Of a DNA stretch of 44,194 bases, positions 1-8,054 are shown in pieces. Under the pieces are notes generated by a model that saw only the letters and a list, made by a program, of their open reading frames with translations, searched no databases and was not told the DNA's origin. How positions within the stretch are numbered: the first letter of the stretch is position 1; each line of letters opens with the position of its first letter. Source of the DNA: an uncultured Bacteroidota bacterium (lineage in GTDB: Bacteria; Bacteroidota; Bacteroidia; Bacteroidales; VadinHA17); NCBI GenBank assembly GCA_903844815.1, contig CAIMVD010000046.1, positions 1 to 44,194 of the forward strand, written 5' to 3'. Made by a program: the position numbers and the translations under genes.

Positions 1-1
1 G

Positions 2-148
2 TATGATATGTCGTTTAAAGCCTGTCAGGCATCAAAAACAAGAGAGCCAACAACCAGAAGAAACAATATTAGTCATTTCATTCGATCGATGGATTCGGTA
101 GTTTGCAAAAAAATGTTAAAACTACCGGTTGCCGATTCACAAGTTTGA
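2..148 (+). other. open frame running off the left edge, unrecognised
   Basis: A reading frame is open from the window edge to a TGA at 146-148, giving about 48 codons with no stop. It could be the 3' end of a gene lying to the left. I do not recognise the peptide and its composition is not convincing. A second short open frame (213-356, ending in TAA) follows in another frame, so the region may be decayed coding DNA or simply non-coding. Nothing else is visible in 1-333. Confidence 0.2.
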
Positions 149-333
149 TAAGAAGACCTGTTTCTCCCAATGAAGGCCTCAGGAGATTTCGAATTCCGTT
201 AGATCATCCTGACTATTAAGTCATTCAAAAGCCGGAGATTTAAGTGATAAAAATGTTATTATCAGGAAGGGATCGGACGAGGGAATGATTGTATATCTGA
301 GTGCTCCTGAAAATTATGAAAAATTCAGGCTTG

Positions 334-371
334 TAAAACTGAGGCCCCGGGAGTAACTTAAACGGGACCTC
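334..371 (-). terminator. Rho-independent terminator after the Gfo/Idh gene
   Basis: The 9-bp arms 341-349 and 363-371 are complementary; read on the minus strand the single imperfect pair is a G-U wobble. The second arm is followed on the minus strand by AGTTTTAC. It lies 15 bp past the stop codon at 387, as expected for the end of the minus-strand transcript. Confidence 0.6.
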
Positions 372-386
372 AATTCAACTTTGGCT

Positions 387-1862
387 TTACAACGACCAGC
401 CCTTACGATATTCATAATGGAATAAACTGTTTGCTTCGGGAAGATTGGTGATTTTCATGTTTACCGAATCATATTCCAGTTTAATATCCATTTTCTGATT
501 AAGTATGGCAATGTTTGTCAATAACATGATTTCAGTCAGTTTTGACGATATTGAAAAATCATTGCAGGACTTGGTTCCATTCTTAATAGCTCCGATCCAA
601 TCCTCATATATATTGCCTGTTCGTGGCATCCAGGGATTCGGGCCTTTAAAATCCTTATTTGCGGGTATCAGCTCGGGAGCAGCGCCATGACTGGCATGCG
701 TCATGATACCTTTGTCTCCATAGTAAGTTGTATAACCCATATTGTTGGTAGCCAGCTTTCTTCCCGGTTCCAGTCCTTCAGGAAGCGGAGGTCTGAGTCC
801 ACCGTCAACCCAGGTCAGAGTCACCGGAGGCATGTCTCCGCGTGCAGGGAATTCATAGATTACCCACTCAGCTGCAGGCAGATAGTCAGTGCTATAAGGG
901 GAAGAACTTGCCTGGATTCTGCCTGGCATACCAAGGTTAAGAGCCCAAACCGGGACATCCATTATGTGTGCTCCCATATCGCCCATTGCACCAGTGCCAT
1001 AGTCCCACAGGCCACGCCATTTTCCGGGTATAATTTCCGGGCTATATGGTTTTTCAGGGGCAGGGCCCAGCCATACATCATAATTTAAAGTAGGAGGGAC
1101 GGGCACTCCTTCAGGACGTTTCAGGTCACCTTGCACCCAGCCCCCGCCTCTAGGACGGTTAGTCCACATATGCACTTCCCTTACGAGTCCGATTACCCCA
1201 CTCTGTATCCATTCAACACTTTGCCTGCTGCCATCTGCCGCATGGCCCTGATTGCCCATCTGGGTAACAACATCATACTCTTTTGCGAGTTCAGCAAGTT
1301 TCCGGCACTCAAAAATTGTCTTACACATGGGTTTTTCAACGTACACGTGTTTCTTCTCCCTCATGAAAGCTGCAGCAACAGGTGCATGACTATGATCGGC
1401 ACAGCCAATAACGACTGCATCAATAGATGATTTTTCCTTGTCAAGCATTTCACGCCAGTCAGTATAGACTTTTGCTTTAGGATAACCCTTAAATGTATTA
1501 CCTGCTCTTACCGAATCAACATCGCACAAGGCATAGATGCTGGCAAGTTTTACCGGTTCTCTGGGCGCAGCCGGAGCGTTGGCGGATTGCGCAGGATTTT
1601 GTGGTCGGGCGTTATTCCTCTGGGCAGAGGGCACAATGACATCAGGATCGCATAGTCCCCTGATATCACTGGCACCTCTTCCTCCCACTCCAACTCCCGC
1701 AACATAAACCGTGTCGCTCGGGGCCGAATAACCCTTTCCTCCAAGTACATGACGCGGTATTATTGTAAATGCTGCAGCTGCCGAAACGGTAGTCTGTAAA
1801 AATTTTCTCCTGGTAAATTCATTACCTTTTTTACTATTTTCTGTGAAGTTCTTTTTTGCCAT
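387..1862 (-). CDS. Tat-exported Gfo/Idh/MocA family oxidoreductase
   Basis: This is a 491-residue NAD(P)-dependent sugar oxidoreductase of the secreted Bacteroidota type. The N-terminus has a twin-arginine signal (RRKFLQ at 18-23 followed by an Ala-rich hydrophobic stretch). A glycine-rich Rossmann loop lies near 56-63 (GVGVGGRG) and the family motif EKPM at 176-179 supplies the conserved lysine K177. A Pro/Asn/Ala/Gln-rich insertion (about 80-102) interrupts the Rossmann fold between the first strands, which is unusual. Export with cofactor bound fits the Tat route. The gene lies 164 bp downstream of a DUF1080 gene on the same strand. Members of these two families cooperate in 3-keto-glycoside chemistry: the dehydrogenase oxidises a sugar at C3, making the glycosidic bond labile. 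The exact substrate cannot be read from the sequence. Confidence 0.88.
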   Translation of the reverse strand: MAKKNFTENSKKGNEFTRRKFLQTTVSAAAAFTIIPRHVLGGKGYSAPSDTVYVAGVGVGGRGASDIRGLCDPDVIVPSAQRNNARPQNPAQSANAPAAPREPVKLASIYALCDVDSVRAGNTFKGYPKAKVYTDWREMLDKEKSSIDAVVIGCADHSHAPVAAAFMREKKHVYVEKPMCKTIFECRKLAELAKEYDVVTQMGNQGHAADGSRQSVEWIQSGVIGLVREVHMWTNRPRGGGWVQGDLKRPEGVPVPPTLNYDVWLGPAPEKPYSPEIIPGKWRGLWDYGTGAMGDMGAHIMDVPVWALNLGMPGRIQASSSPYSTDYLPAAEWVIYEFPARGDMPPVTLTWVDGGLRPPLPEGLEPGRKLATNNMGYTTYYGDKGIMTHASHGAAPELIPANKDFKGPNPWMPRTGNIYEDWIGAIKNGTKSCNDFSISSKLTEIMLLTNIAILNQKMDIKLEYDSVNMKITNLPEANSLFHYEYRKGWSL

Positions 1863-1920
1863 GATTAGCTGCCTCCAACTTTGATAAATTCTAAGTATTA
1901 ATAGAATAAATTTATAAATC

Positions 1921-1961
1921 CGGAGAATACAGGGATCCGGGTTAATGGATCCCCTACTCCG
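1921..1961 (-). other. long stem-loop between the DUF1080 and Gfo/Idh genes
   Basis: The arms GGGATCC (1932-1938) and GGATCCC (1947-1953) are extended by outer arms CGGAG (1921-1925) and CTCCG (1957-1961), with a small internal asymmetry. There is no T-run after it on the minus strand, so it is a weak terminator at best. A processing or attenuation hairpin between two cotranscribed genes is equally possible. Confidence 0.4.
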
Positions 1962-2026
1962 TAAACAATAGTTATCTCAAAAAATGTATTTATAGGAACT
2001 GTTTCCTGAGATTTCTGTTTGGCAAA

Positions 2027-2854
2027 TTAAAGTTCTCTGATCCAGATATTTCTGAAAGCAATTGGATTGCCATGCTGCTGCAGCATTATTCTTCCTGGTC
2101 CGTGTTTCTTAATAAGATATTCAGGAATTCCAACATAAGTAGTGGGCCCGCGCAAAGCAACATTGTTTTGAATTATCATTCCATTGTGGAAAACGGTGGC
2201 TCTTGGGGGAGTGAAATAAGTTGTGCTGTCTTTGCCAAAGGTAGGAGCGGTGTACACAATATCGTAACACTGCCATTCTCCCGGCTTTCTGCTTGCATTT
2301 ATCATTGGAGCATACTGCTTGTAAAAAGCACCGGCCTGACCATTCCTGTATGACCGGTTATGCCAGCTGTCGAGTATCTGAAGTTCATACAGATCCTGTA
2401 AATAGACCCCGCTGTTGCCCCTGCCCTGGCTGTTGCCGGTAATTATAGAAGGGGTTTTCCATTCTATATGCAGCTGGAAATTACTAAAAACACGTTTAGT
2501 TCTTATGGAGCCGGAACCCTGTATCGACTCCATTGCGCCATCCTTAATGATCCAGGTAGCAGCCTTTACCACACCTCCTCTTCCAGTCTCTTCCCACTCT
2601 GAATGAATGTTCTTCCCATCAAATAATATTATGGCATCGGCCGGAGCATCGCCAATTTTTTCGGCCGGCTGAACCATTGGGATCTCAGGATTCCAGATTT
2701 CTGTCTGAAAGTGAGTCATCCTGATCGTTGAGTCTTCGACCGGACGCTGGCGCTGAGCGCCGGGAACTTGTTGCTGCTGACCTGCAGGAGGTTGTTGAGC
2801 GAAGATTAATGCACACATTGTCAGCATTAATCCTGAAATAATAATTTTTTTCAT
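2027..2854 (-). CDS. DUF1080 family protein (3-keto-disaccharide hydrolase-like)
   Basis: This 275-residue protein is exported. A signal peptide (residues 1-20, ending in Phe-Ala-Gln) is followed by a Gln/Pro-rich linker (about 20-40). The DUF1080 hallmark AIILFDGKN lies at about 74-82, followed by the usual W, GN-GV and FRNIWIREL-type C-terminal signatures of this concanavalin-like fold. Characterised members cleave the glycosidic bond of 3-keto-glycosides. The downstream Gfo/Idh gene would supply the oxidation step, so the pair probably forms an extracytoplasmic oxidative glycoside-cleavage module. Upstream, a terminator separates it from the SusC/SusD operon, so it may have its own promoter. 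The family call is firm; the reaction is inferred from relatives. Confidence 0.85.
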   Translation of the reverse strand: MKKIIISGLMLTMCALIFAQQPPAGQQQQVPGAQRQRPVEDSTIRMTHFQTEIWNPEIPMVQPAEKIGDAPADAIILFDGKNIHSEWEETGRGGVVKAATWIIKDGAMESIQGSGSIRTKRVFSNFQLHIEWKTPSIITGNSQGRGNSGVYLQDLYELQILDSWHNRSYRNGQAGAFYKQYAPMINASRKPGEWQCYDIVYTAPTFGKDSTTYFTPPRATVFHNGMIIQNNVALRGPTTYVGIPEYLIKKHGPGRIMLQQHGNPIAFRNIWIREL

Positions 2855-2979
2855 TTAATAGTACTGTTAGTGAATGGTGTCAATATTGATTAATAAATAA
2901 ATTCAAACACTTAGCCTGATCTGAAAAGTCATTTTTAGCCACCAGGGCGCAAAGGCATACCAGGGTAATTTAAAAATGA

Positions 2980-3036
2980 AAAGGGAGTCCTCAGCATGCT
3001 CCGATGAATATCTTATCGTGGCTTTGGACTCCCTTT
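2980..3036 (-). terminator. terminator after the first SusC/SusD operon
   Basis: Perfect 11-bp arms 2980-2990 and 3026-3036 (AAAGGGAGTCC / GGACTCCCTTT) enclose a 35-base loop. Read on the minus strand the second arm runs into TTTTCATTTTT. It lies about 50 bp past the SusD stop codon. Confidence 0.7.
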
Positions 3037-3088
3037 ATACTTATCCTATACTGGATTTTTAACAAAACAAAAATCAGTTTCCGCTATA

Positions 3089-4615
3089 TTAGTACCCCGG
3101 ATTCTGGGTTAGTAATGGATTTGCATCTATTGCAGTTTGTGGAATTGGGAATAATAAACGGAATGAAGGAAGAGCCTTAGGTCTCCAGTTTGGAATTGGA
3201 TTCAGGAATGTACCAAACCTGATCATATCCTGGCGTCCCCAGTTTTCCCATGCAAGTTCAAAACGACGTTCCATGCGAACATCCTCCAGAGTAACGCTGG
3301 TTTTAAGTTTGGAAGGATCTGTGAAAACTCTTTTTCTGAGTTCATTAATAAGCCTTGTTGCTTCAGTATTATCCTGTCCGAGCCTTACAAGGCATTCGGC
3401 TTTCATAAGGTATACATCGGCAAGCCTGTAAATTGCGCAATCATTTTCCATTGCTGTAACACCTTTCTTAAACTCCCATTTATTGCAGCGTGCGCCGTCT
3501 TCCTGTTCTGTCTGGCCCCATCCGTCTGCATCAATAGCGTATTTCATTGTAACATCAACGGTATGAATAAGTGGTCTTCCGTGAGCCGTAATAAGCTGTT
3601 TTCCGGTAGTAGCACTAATCATTGGTCCGATAAGGAAACTTCCAAGATAACGTTTATCATCAGGGTCAAATGACTTCACATAATCAGGATTTGCACAAAT
3701 TCCGTTATTTGCACTTCCGGGAATTCCCAGGGCCTGAGGATCAAGGTAATGTAATGTATAGCCGCGGGCAGGAAATGAATTGGATATATTGTTTACGGCA
3801 ACCAGAATAGCCTCCTTGGAAGCATCATTCGCAGCACTAAACTGTTCTTTCCAGTTAGGTTCAAGTGAATAGGGAAGGGTCATAATAACACTGCAGGCTT
3901 CAGCACACTCAGCCCATTTTGCACCGCCCGCAGGGTTCCATACCTCCGCGTTCAGATACATTTTGGCAAGCATAAAGTATACTGATCCCTTTGTAAATTT
4001 ACCATAACTCGATGCGGTAACATCAGCCCTGATTTTATCTTTAATATCGAGAAGTTCAGAAAGAACCCATGCATAAACCTGTGCACGTGGTGTTGTTACT
4101 GGTTTGGTCAGATCGGTAAAATCAGTTACAAGCGGAACATTCCCGTAGAAATCGATCAGCTCCATGTATCTCTGAGCCCTGGCAGCCCTGACCTGGCAAA
4201 GGTAAGGTTCCTTATCGGTAATCGCCGGACTGGAATTAATGAGATAAATAATCTGGTTGAAGTTTGTAATACGGGAATAACTTGTATTATATGTACCAAT
4301 AGCAGGGCTGGTTTGTGGTCTCCATGTACCCTGTGCCATCTCTTTATAAGCGCCGCCATCCCACCAGTCACCACCTCTGCGGGTGGGAGTTAATGACATG
4401 TCTGTGCTAGTTTCTTTCGGTGCAGGGCTGGCTACGCAGTTAAAGTCCCTGAGACGGGTGTAGATCGGAGCAACAAGGGAGTTCACCTCTGATGCCGTAG
4501 TACCATATGAATCCATTGGCAGTTGGGAATATACCTTTTCATCAAGTTTGGTACATCCAACCGTCAACAATCCCATGAGCATGATCAATGCTAAGTATAG
4601 TGTTAACTTTCTCAT
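3089..4615 (-). CDS. SusD/RagB family outer-membrane glycan-binding lipoprotein
   Basis: A 508-residue SusD-type lipoprotein that caps its SusC partner and captures oligosaccharides at the cell surface. The signal peptide ends in a lipobox with the lipid-attachment cysteine at residue 21 (LTVGC). The C-terminal region carries the RagB/SusD signature of alternating helices, an ELRKRVF segment and a RRFELAWENWGRQDMIRFG motif, and ends in the typical QNPGY. Length is normal for the family. It follows the SusC gene after 18 bp and is probably cotranscribed with it. The glycan specificity cannot be determined from sequence. Confidence 0.95.
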   Translation of the reverse strand: MRKLTLYLALIMLMGLLTVGCTKLDEKVYSQLPMDSYGTTASEVNSLVAPIYTRLRDFNCVASPAPKETSTDMSLTPTRRGGDWWDGGAYKEMAQGTWRPQTSPAIGTYNTSYSRITNFNQIIYLINSSPAITDKEPYLCQVRAARAQRYMELIDFYGNVPLVTDFTDLTKPVTTPRAQVYAWVLSELLDIKDKIRADVTASSYGKFTKGSVYFMLAKMYLNAEVWNPAGGAKWAECAEACSVIMTLPYSLEPNWKEQFSAANDASKEAILVAVNNISNSFPARGYTLHYLDPQALGIPGSANNGICANPDYVKSFDPDDKRYLGSFLIGPMISATTGKQLITAHGRPLIHTVDVTMKYAIDADGWGQTEQEDGARCNKWEFKKGVTAMENDCAIYRLADVYLMKAECLVRLGQDNTEATRLINELRKRVFTDPSKLKTSVTLEDVRMERRFELAWENWGRQDMIRFGTFLNPIPNWRPKALPSFRLLFPIPQTAIDANPLLTQNPGY

Positions 4616-4633
4616 AGTTATTCAATTTTAAAG

Positions 4634-7609
4634 TTAAAAAGTTACATTTATGCCCAAGATATAGGTCCTTGTTTTAGGATAATACTCCCTTCCTTCGATG
4701 CCGGGATCAAGTCCGCCCATTGGTACTTCAGGATCAACACCCTTATATTTGGTAAACGTCATAAGGTTATGAGCAGTTGCATAGAACCTTATTTTGCTCA
4801 CACCAAGCATGTCTTTTGGCTGTAATGCATAGGCAAATGTCAGGTTATCAAGTCTCGCGAATGAACCTTTCTCAATGTAAAAGCTGTTATAGAAAGGACT
4901 CTGTTTTAATCCCATAGTTAAAGCTGAAGCCAGTACGTTTGCTCCCGGCAGCCACTGTAAGTTGGCATATGACATTTTTGAAAAATTCAAAACATCATTA
5001 CCATACACGCCCCTGATGAAAAATGACAATTCGAAATCTTTGTATGTGGTTGTACTATTGATACCATAGGTCAGTTTTGGTTGAGCTTTCCCGATGTATG
5101 TGTAGTCAGTAACCGTAAATCCGGCTATACCGTCGACCATGTCATCTATGATATACTTACCTGTTTCATCTATTCCAAGACATTTCGGTCCGTAGAACTG
5201 ACCAACCTGGTAGCCTTCCTGAATAATATGGGTTGTATTGGTTGAACCGCCTCTTACCCATGCACTTCCTGTTTTAATTGAGGAAGTAGTAAACTCCTCA
5301 TTCGAAAGTGAAAGGATTTTGTTCTCGTTATGGGCAGCGTTTACTGAGATAGTCCATCTCAAATCGGCTTTCCTGATGACATCTCCCGAAAGAGTAAGTT
5401 CAATCCCCTTGTTTTCCATTGATCCGACATTGGCCATCATGTTTGCATACATATAAGGAGGAACAGGAACCGCATAGTTGTAAAGAAGGTCGTCGGTAAC
5501 TTTGTTGTAATATTCAATTGTTCCATTCAGTCGTGATTTGAAAATACTGAAATCAACTCCAACGTTGAACATGGATGTCGATTCCCATTTCAGATTCTGA
5601 TTTGGATTCTGACTTACGCCATAGGCTGTGTGCCATGCTCCGTTGTCATAATACAATCCCGAAGAACCATACAATGATAATGACTGATAAGGAGCAAGTC
5701 CGCTCTGGTTTCCCGATACTCCGTAACCAACACGCAATTTTAATTCATCTACAACACCCTTAATACTTTGCATAAAAGGTTCGTCAATTATTCTCCATGC
5801 ACCTGATACTGACGGGAATGTACCCCATTTGTTGTCAGCACCGAATTTAGATGAACCATCACGGCGTAAAGATGCCGAAACGATATAACGATCAGAAAAT
5901 GAATAGTTTAATCTTCCAAAGAAGGAGATTAATTTATTCATGGATGCACTCGAAGCCACATCACCTGTTAACAATTGTTCTCCGGCACCAAGGTTGTTTG
6001 GACCGAAAAGATTTGTAACAAAAAACCTGTTTTGTGCAAATGCTGACTGGTAATAATAATCCTCATAAGAATAACCGGCAAGGAAATTGACATCATGCCT
6101 GCCAAATTTCTTTGCATAATTAACTGTTGTTTCAAGCAGATTTTTATCACTTGTTGAAGACGAACGCGAAGCAGTACCATTGGATGCTCTTCCATAACGG
6201 GTCCGTGAATCAAGATAATCACTTGCATCATATGAATTACGTTCCTTATATACGTTTATACCTGCTGACAGTGCATTTGTAATTTTCAGATTAGCTTTTC
6301 CGTTTATAAAGATCAGACTGCTTTTTCTGGGAGCACTGTTGTATGTCATATTCCTGACGGGATTTCCCTGATCATATTCATCAGAATCCCACCATGATCC
6401 GTCTGCATTTTTTACCGGAATAGTAGGTAAAACGTTATAAGCGAGAACGAAGTTTCCTGTTGCGGTAGCCTGATAGTCCCTTTGATTGATACCACCCGAT
6501 ACTGACAGATCAAGATGATCTTTCAAAGCTTTCTGATTCATCGAAAACCTTGTATTGATACGTTTCTGGTAGTTGTCCATCATAACGCCTTCCTGATCCA
6601 GATATGAAACAGAAACCCTGTAGTTATTGGTTGCTCCTGCTCCGGAAACTGAAAAATCATGGTTCTGGCTCATACCCGTTCTCATGATTTCGTCAAACCA
6701 GTTAGTGTTTGCTCCCTTGTCAAAAACGCTGACATCAACATTGTTGTCGGTAGCCCATTTTCTGTATTCATCAGCAGTAAGTACGTCAGGCTTATTGCTT
6801 ACTATGTCAAAAGCAGCATACCCGTTATATTCAACTGTAGTCTTATTCTGAAGTCCTTTTTTGGTGGTGATAAGAATTACCCCACTGGCTGACCTTGAAC
6901 CATAAATAGCTGAAGCCGAAGCATCTTTCAATACGCTTATTGATTCAATATCCTGAGGAGCAACTGAGCTTAAACTCAAGCCGGGAACACCATCTATTAC
7001 TACGAAGGGTTCGCTGCTTCCTGTTAATGATGAGGTACCTCTTAATCTCATTGTCTGTTCAGCAGTTACATCACCTGTTGAAGTTGTGATAGTTAACCCT
7101 GCGACTTTACCCTGAATAAAATCAGCTGCTGTTCTTGTGATACCCGCGTTAAAATCTTTTTCGCCAACCTTGGTTACTGAACCCGATATAGCCCTTTTCT
7201 GCTGGGTTCCATAACCAACAACAACGATCTCGTCGAGGCCGGTAAGGCTCTGAGCAAGTGAAACATCTATAGTAGATAGTGTTCCTGTTGCCTCTTCTTT
7301 TGAAATATATCCTATAAAAGAGAAAACGAGAACAGAGCTTGGAGAAGAAACAGTTATGGAATATTTCCCGTCTGTATCTGCTATAACTCCATTAGTTGTA
7401 TTCTTTTCAAGAACATTAACTCCTGGCAGGGCTGCCCCGCTTTCGTCAGTAATCCGTCCCTTCACAATTTTTTGCTGATCATTTGTTAATGACCCGGCAA
7501 AAATCTGGACTGATCCTGACAATAACAGAACTGTTGTTAGGCTCATTACCAGACATATTCTTTTAAGGCAGAATAGTAATGAGACAAAATGCATAAGTCT
7601 TTTTGTCAT
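4634..7609 (-). CDS. SusC/RagA family TonB-dependent outer-membrane transporter
   Basis: This is an oligosaccharide importer of the SusC class, about 991 residues from the chosen start. The frame stays open to 7690, but the ATG at 7609 begins a normal signal peptide (MTKRLMHFV, then hydrophobic to about residue 40), so I prefer it. After the signal come a carboxypeptidase-regulatory-like domain (KGRITDESGAALPGVNV), a TonB-box-like VVVGYGTQQKR, the plug (FVVIDGVPG, LKDASASAIYGSRSASGV) and a long beta-barrel ending in the typical aromatic strand LGINVTF. SusD follows after 18 bp. No ECF sigma/anti-sigma pair or hybrid two-component sensor accompanies it in this window. Confidence 0.95.
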   Translation of the reverse strand: MTKRLMHFVSLLFCLKRICLVMSLTTVLLLSGSVQIFAGSLTNDQQKIVKGRITDESGAALPGVNVLEKNTTNGVIADTDGKYSITVSSPSSVLVFSFIGYISKEEATGTLSTIDVSLAQSLTGLDEIVVVGYGTQQKRAISGSVTKVGEKDFNAGITRTAADFIQGKVAGLTITTSTGDVTAEQTMRLRGTSSLTGSSEPFVVIDGVPGLSLSSVAPQDIESISVLKDASASAIYGSRSASGVILITTKKGLQNKTTVEYNGYAAFDIVSNKPDVLTADEYRKWATDNNVDVSVFDKGANTNWFDEIMRTGMSQNHDFSVSGAGATNNYRVSVSYLDQEGVMMDNYQKRINTRFSMNQKALKDHLDLSVSGGINQRDYQATATGNFVLAYNVLPTIPVKNADGSWWDSDEYDQGNPVRNMTYNSAPRKSSLIFINGKANLKITNALSAGINVYKERNSYDASDYLDSRTRYGRASNGTASRSSSTSDKNLLETTVNYAKKFGRHDVNFLAGYSYEDYYYQSAFAQNRFFVTNLFGPNNLGAGEQLLTGDVASSASMNKLISFFGRLNYSFSDRYIVSASLRRDGSSKFGADNKWGTFPSVSGAWRIIDEPFMQSIKGVVDELKLRVGYGVSGNQSGLAPYQSLSLYGSSGLYYDNGAWHTAYGVSQNPNQNLKWESTSMFNVGVDFSIFKSRLNGTIEYYNKVTDDLLYNYAVPVPPYMYANMMANVGSMENKGIELTLSGDVIRKADLRWTISVNAAHNENKILSLSNEEFTTSSIKTGSAWVRGGSTNTTHIIQEGYQVGQFYGPKCLGIDETGKYIIDDMVDGIAGFTVTDYTYIGKAQPKLTYGINSTTTYKDFELSFFIRGVYGNDVLNFSKMSYANLQWLPGANVLASALTMGLKQSPFYNSFYIEKGSFARLDNLTFAYALQPKDMLGVSKIRFYATAHNLMTFTKYKGVDPEVPMGGLDPGIEGREYYPKTRTYILGINVTF

Positions 7610-7690
7610 AGTGGTAGTTTTTAATTTTAAAAATGTCGATAGGTTGGTAAACGAAAAATGTAACAGGAGCTGAAACATACAAATTTTCAC

Positions 7691-8054
7691 CCCTTAATGG
7701 ATTCGTGTTTTTTCATAGGCAGAGAGGTTCGTGATTAAACATTTATTAATTATTAAGATTTTAGCTCAAATAAACTTTCTGAAAGTTATTAAACTACTTT
7801 GTGAAAAAGTTAATAAAAACCTTAATAAAAGTTAAAAGCCCGGTGCTTTTTTTTAAGAACTGCGGACAACAGAATGATTTTCACGTATGAAGTTGTTATT
7901 AATGAGATCATAAACTGAAAGCAAAAAACAGACAACTCCTAATATCAACTATAAATCCTATTTTTGAAATCAAATCGCATGTGTCAGCAATATCAGTTTT
8001 CTGCCACATCTATTTGTTACATATTGTAATCTATTAAGTCAAAAAAGTTTTAAA
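7691..8054. promoter_or_regulatory. divergent intergenic region
   Basis: This A+T-rich gap separates the minus-strand SusC operon from the plus-strand FG-GAP gene. A TATTTTTG at 7959-7966 matches the Bacteroidota -7 box TAnnTTTG and could start the FG-GAP transcript, but no good -33 TTTG lies 19-21 bp upstream. For the SusC side, CAAATAAA at 7767-7774 (TTTATTTG on the minus strand) matches at seven of eight positions. I see no gene or strong hairpin here. Confidence 0.3.

Noticed and set aside
687-1430. plus-strand open frames across the Gfo/Idh gene
   Set aside because: They are mirror frames of a gene whose motifs (twin-arginine signal, EKPM) prove the minus strand is coding.
7610-7690. 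upstream extension of the first SusC start
   Set aside because: The extra 27 residues precede a normal signal peptide and would bury it; the ATG at 7609 is preferred.
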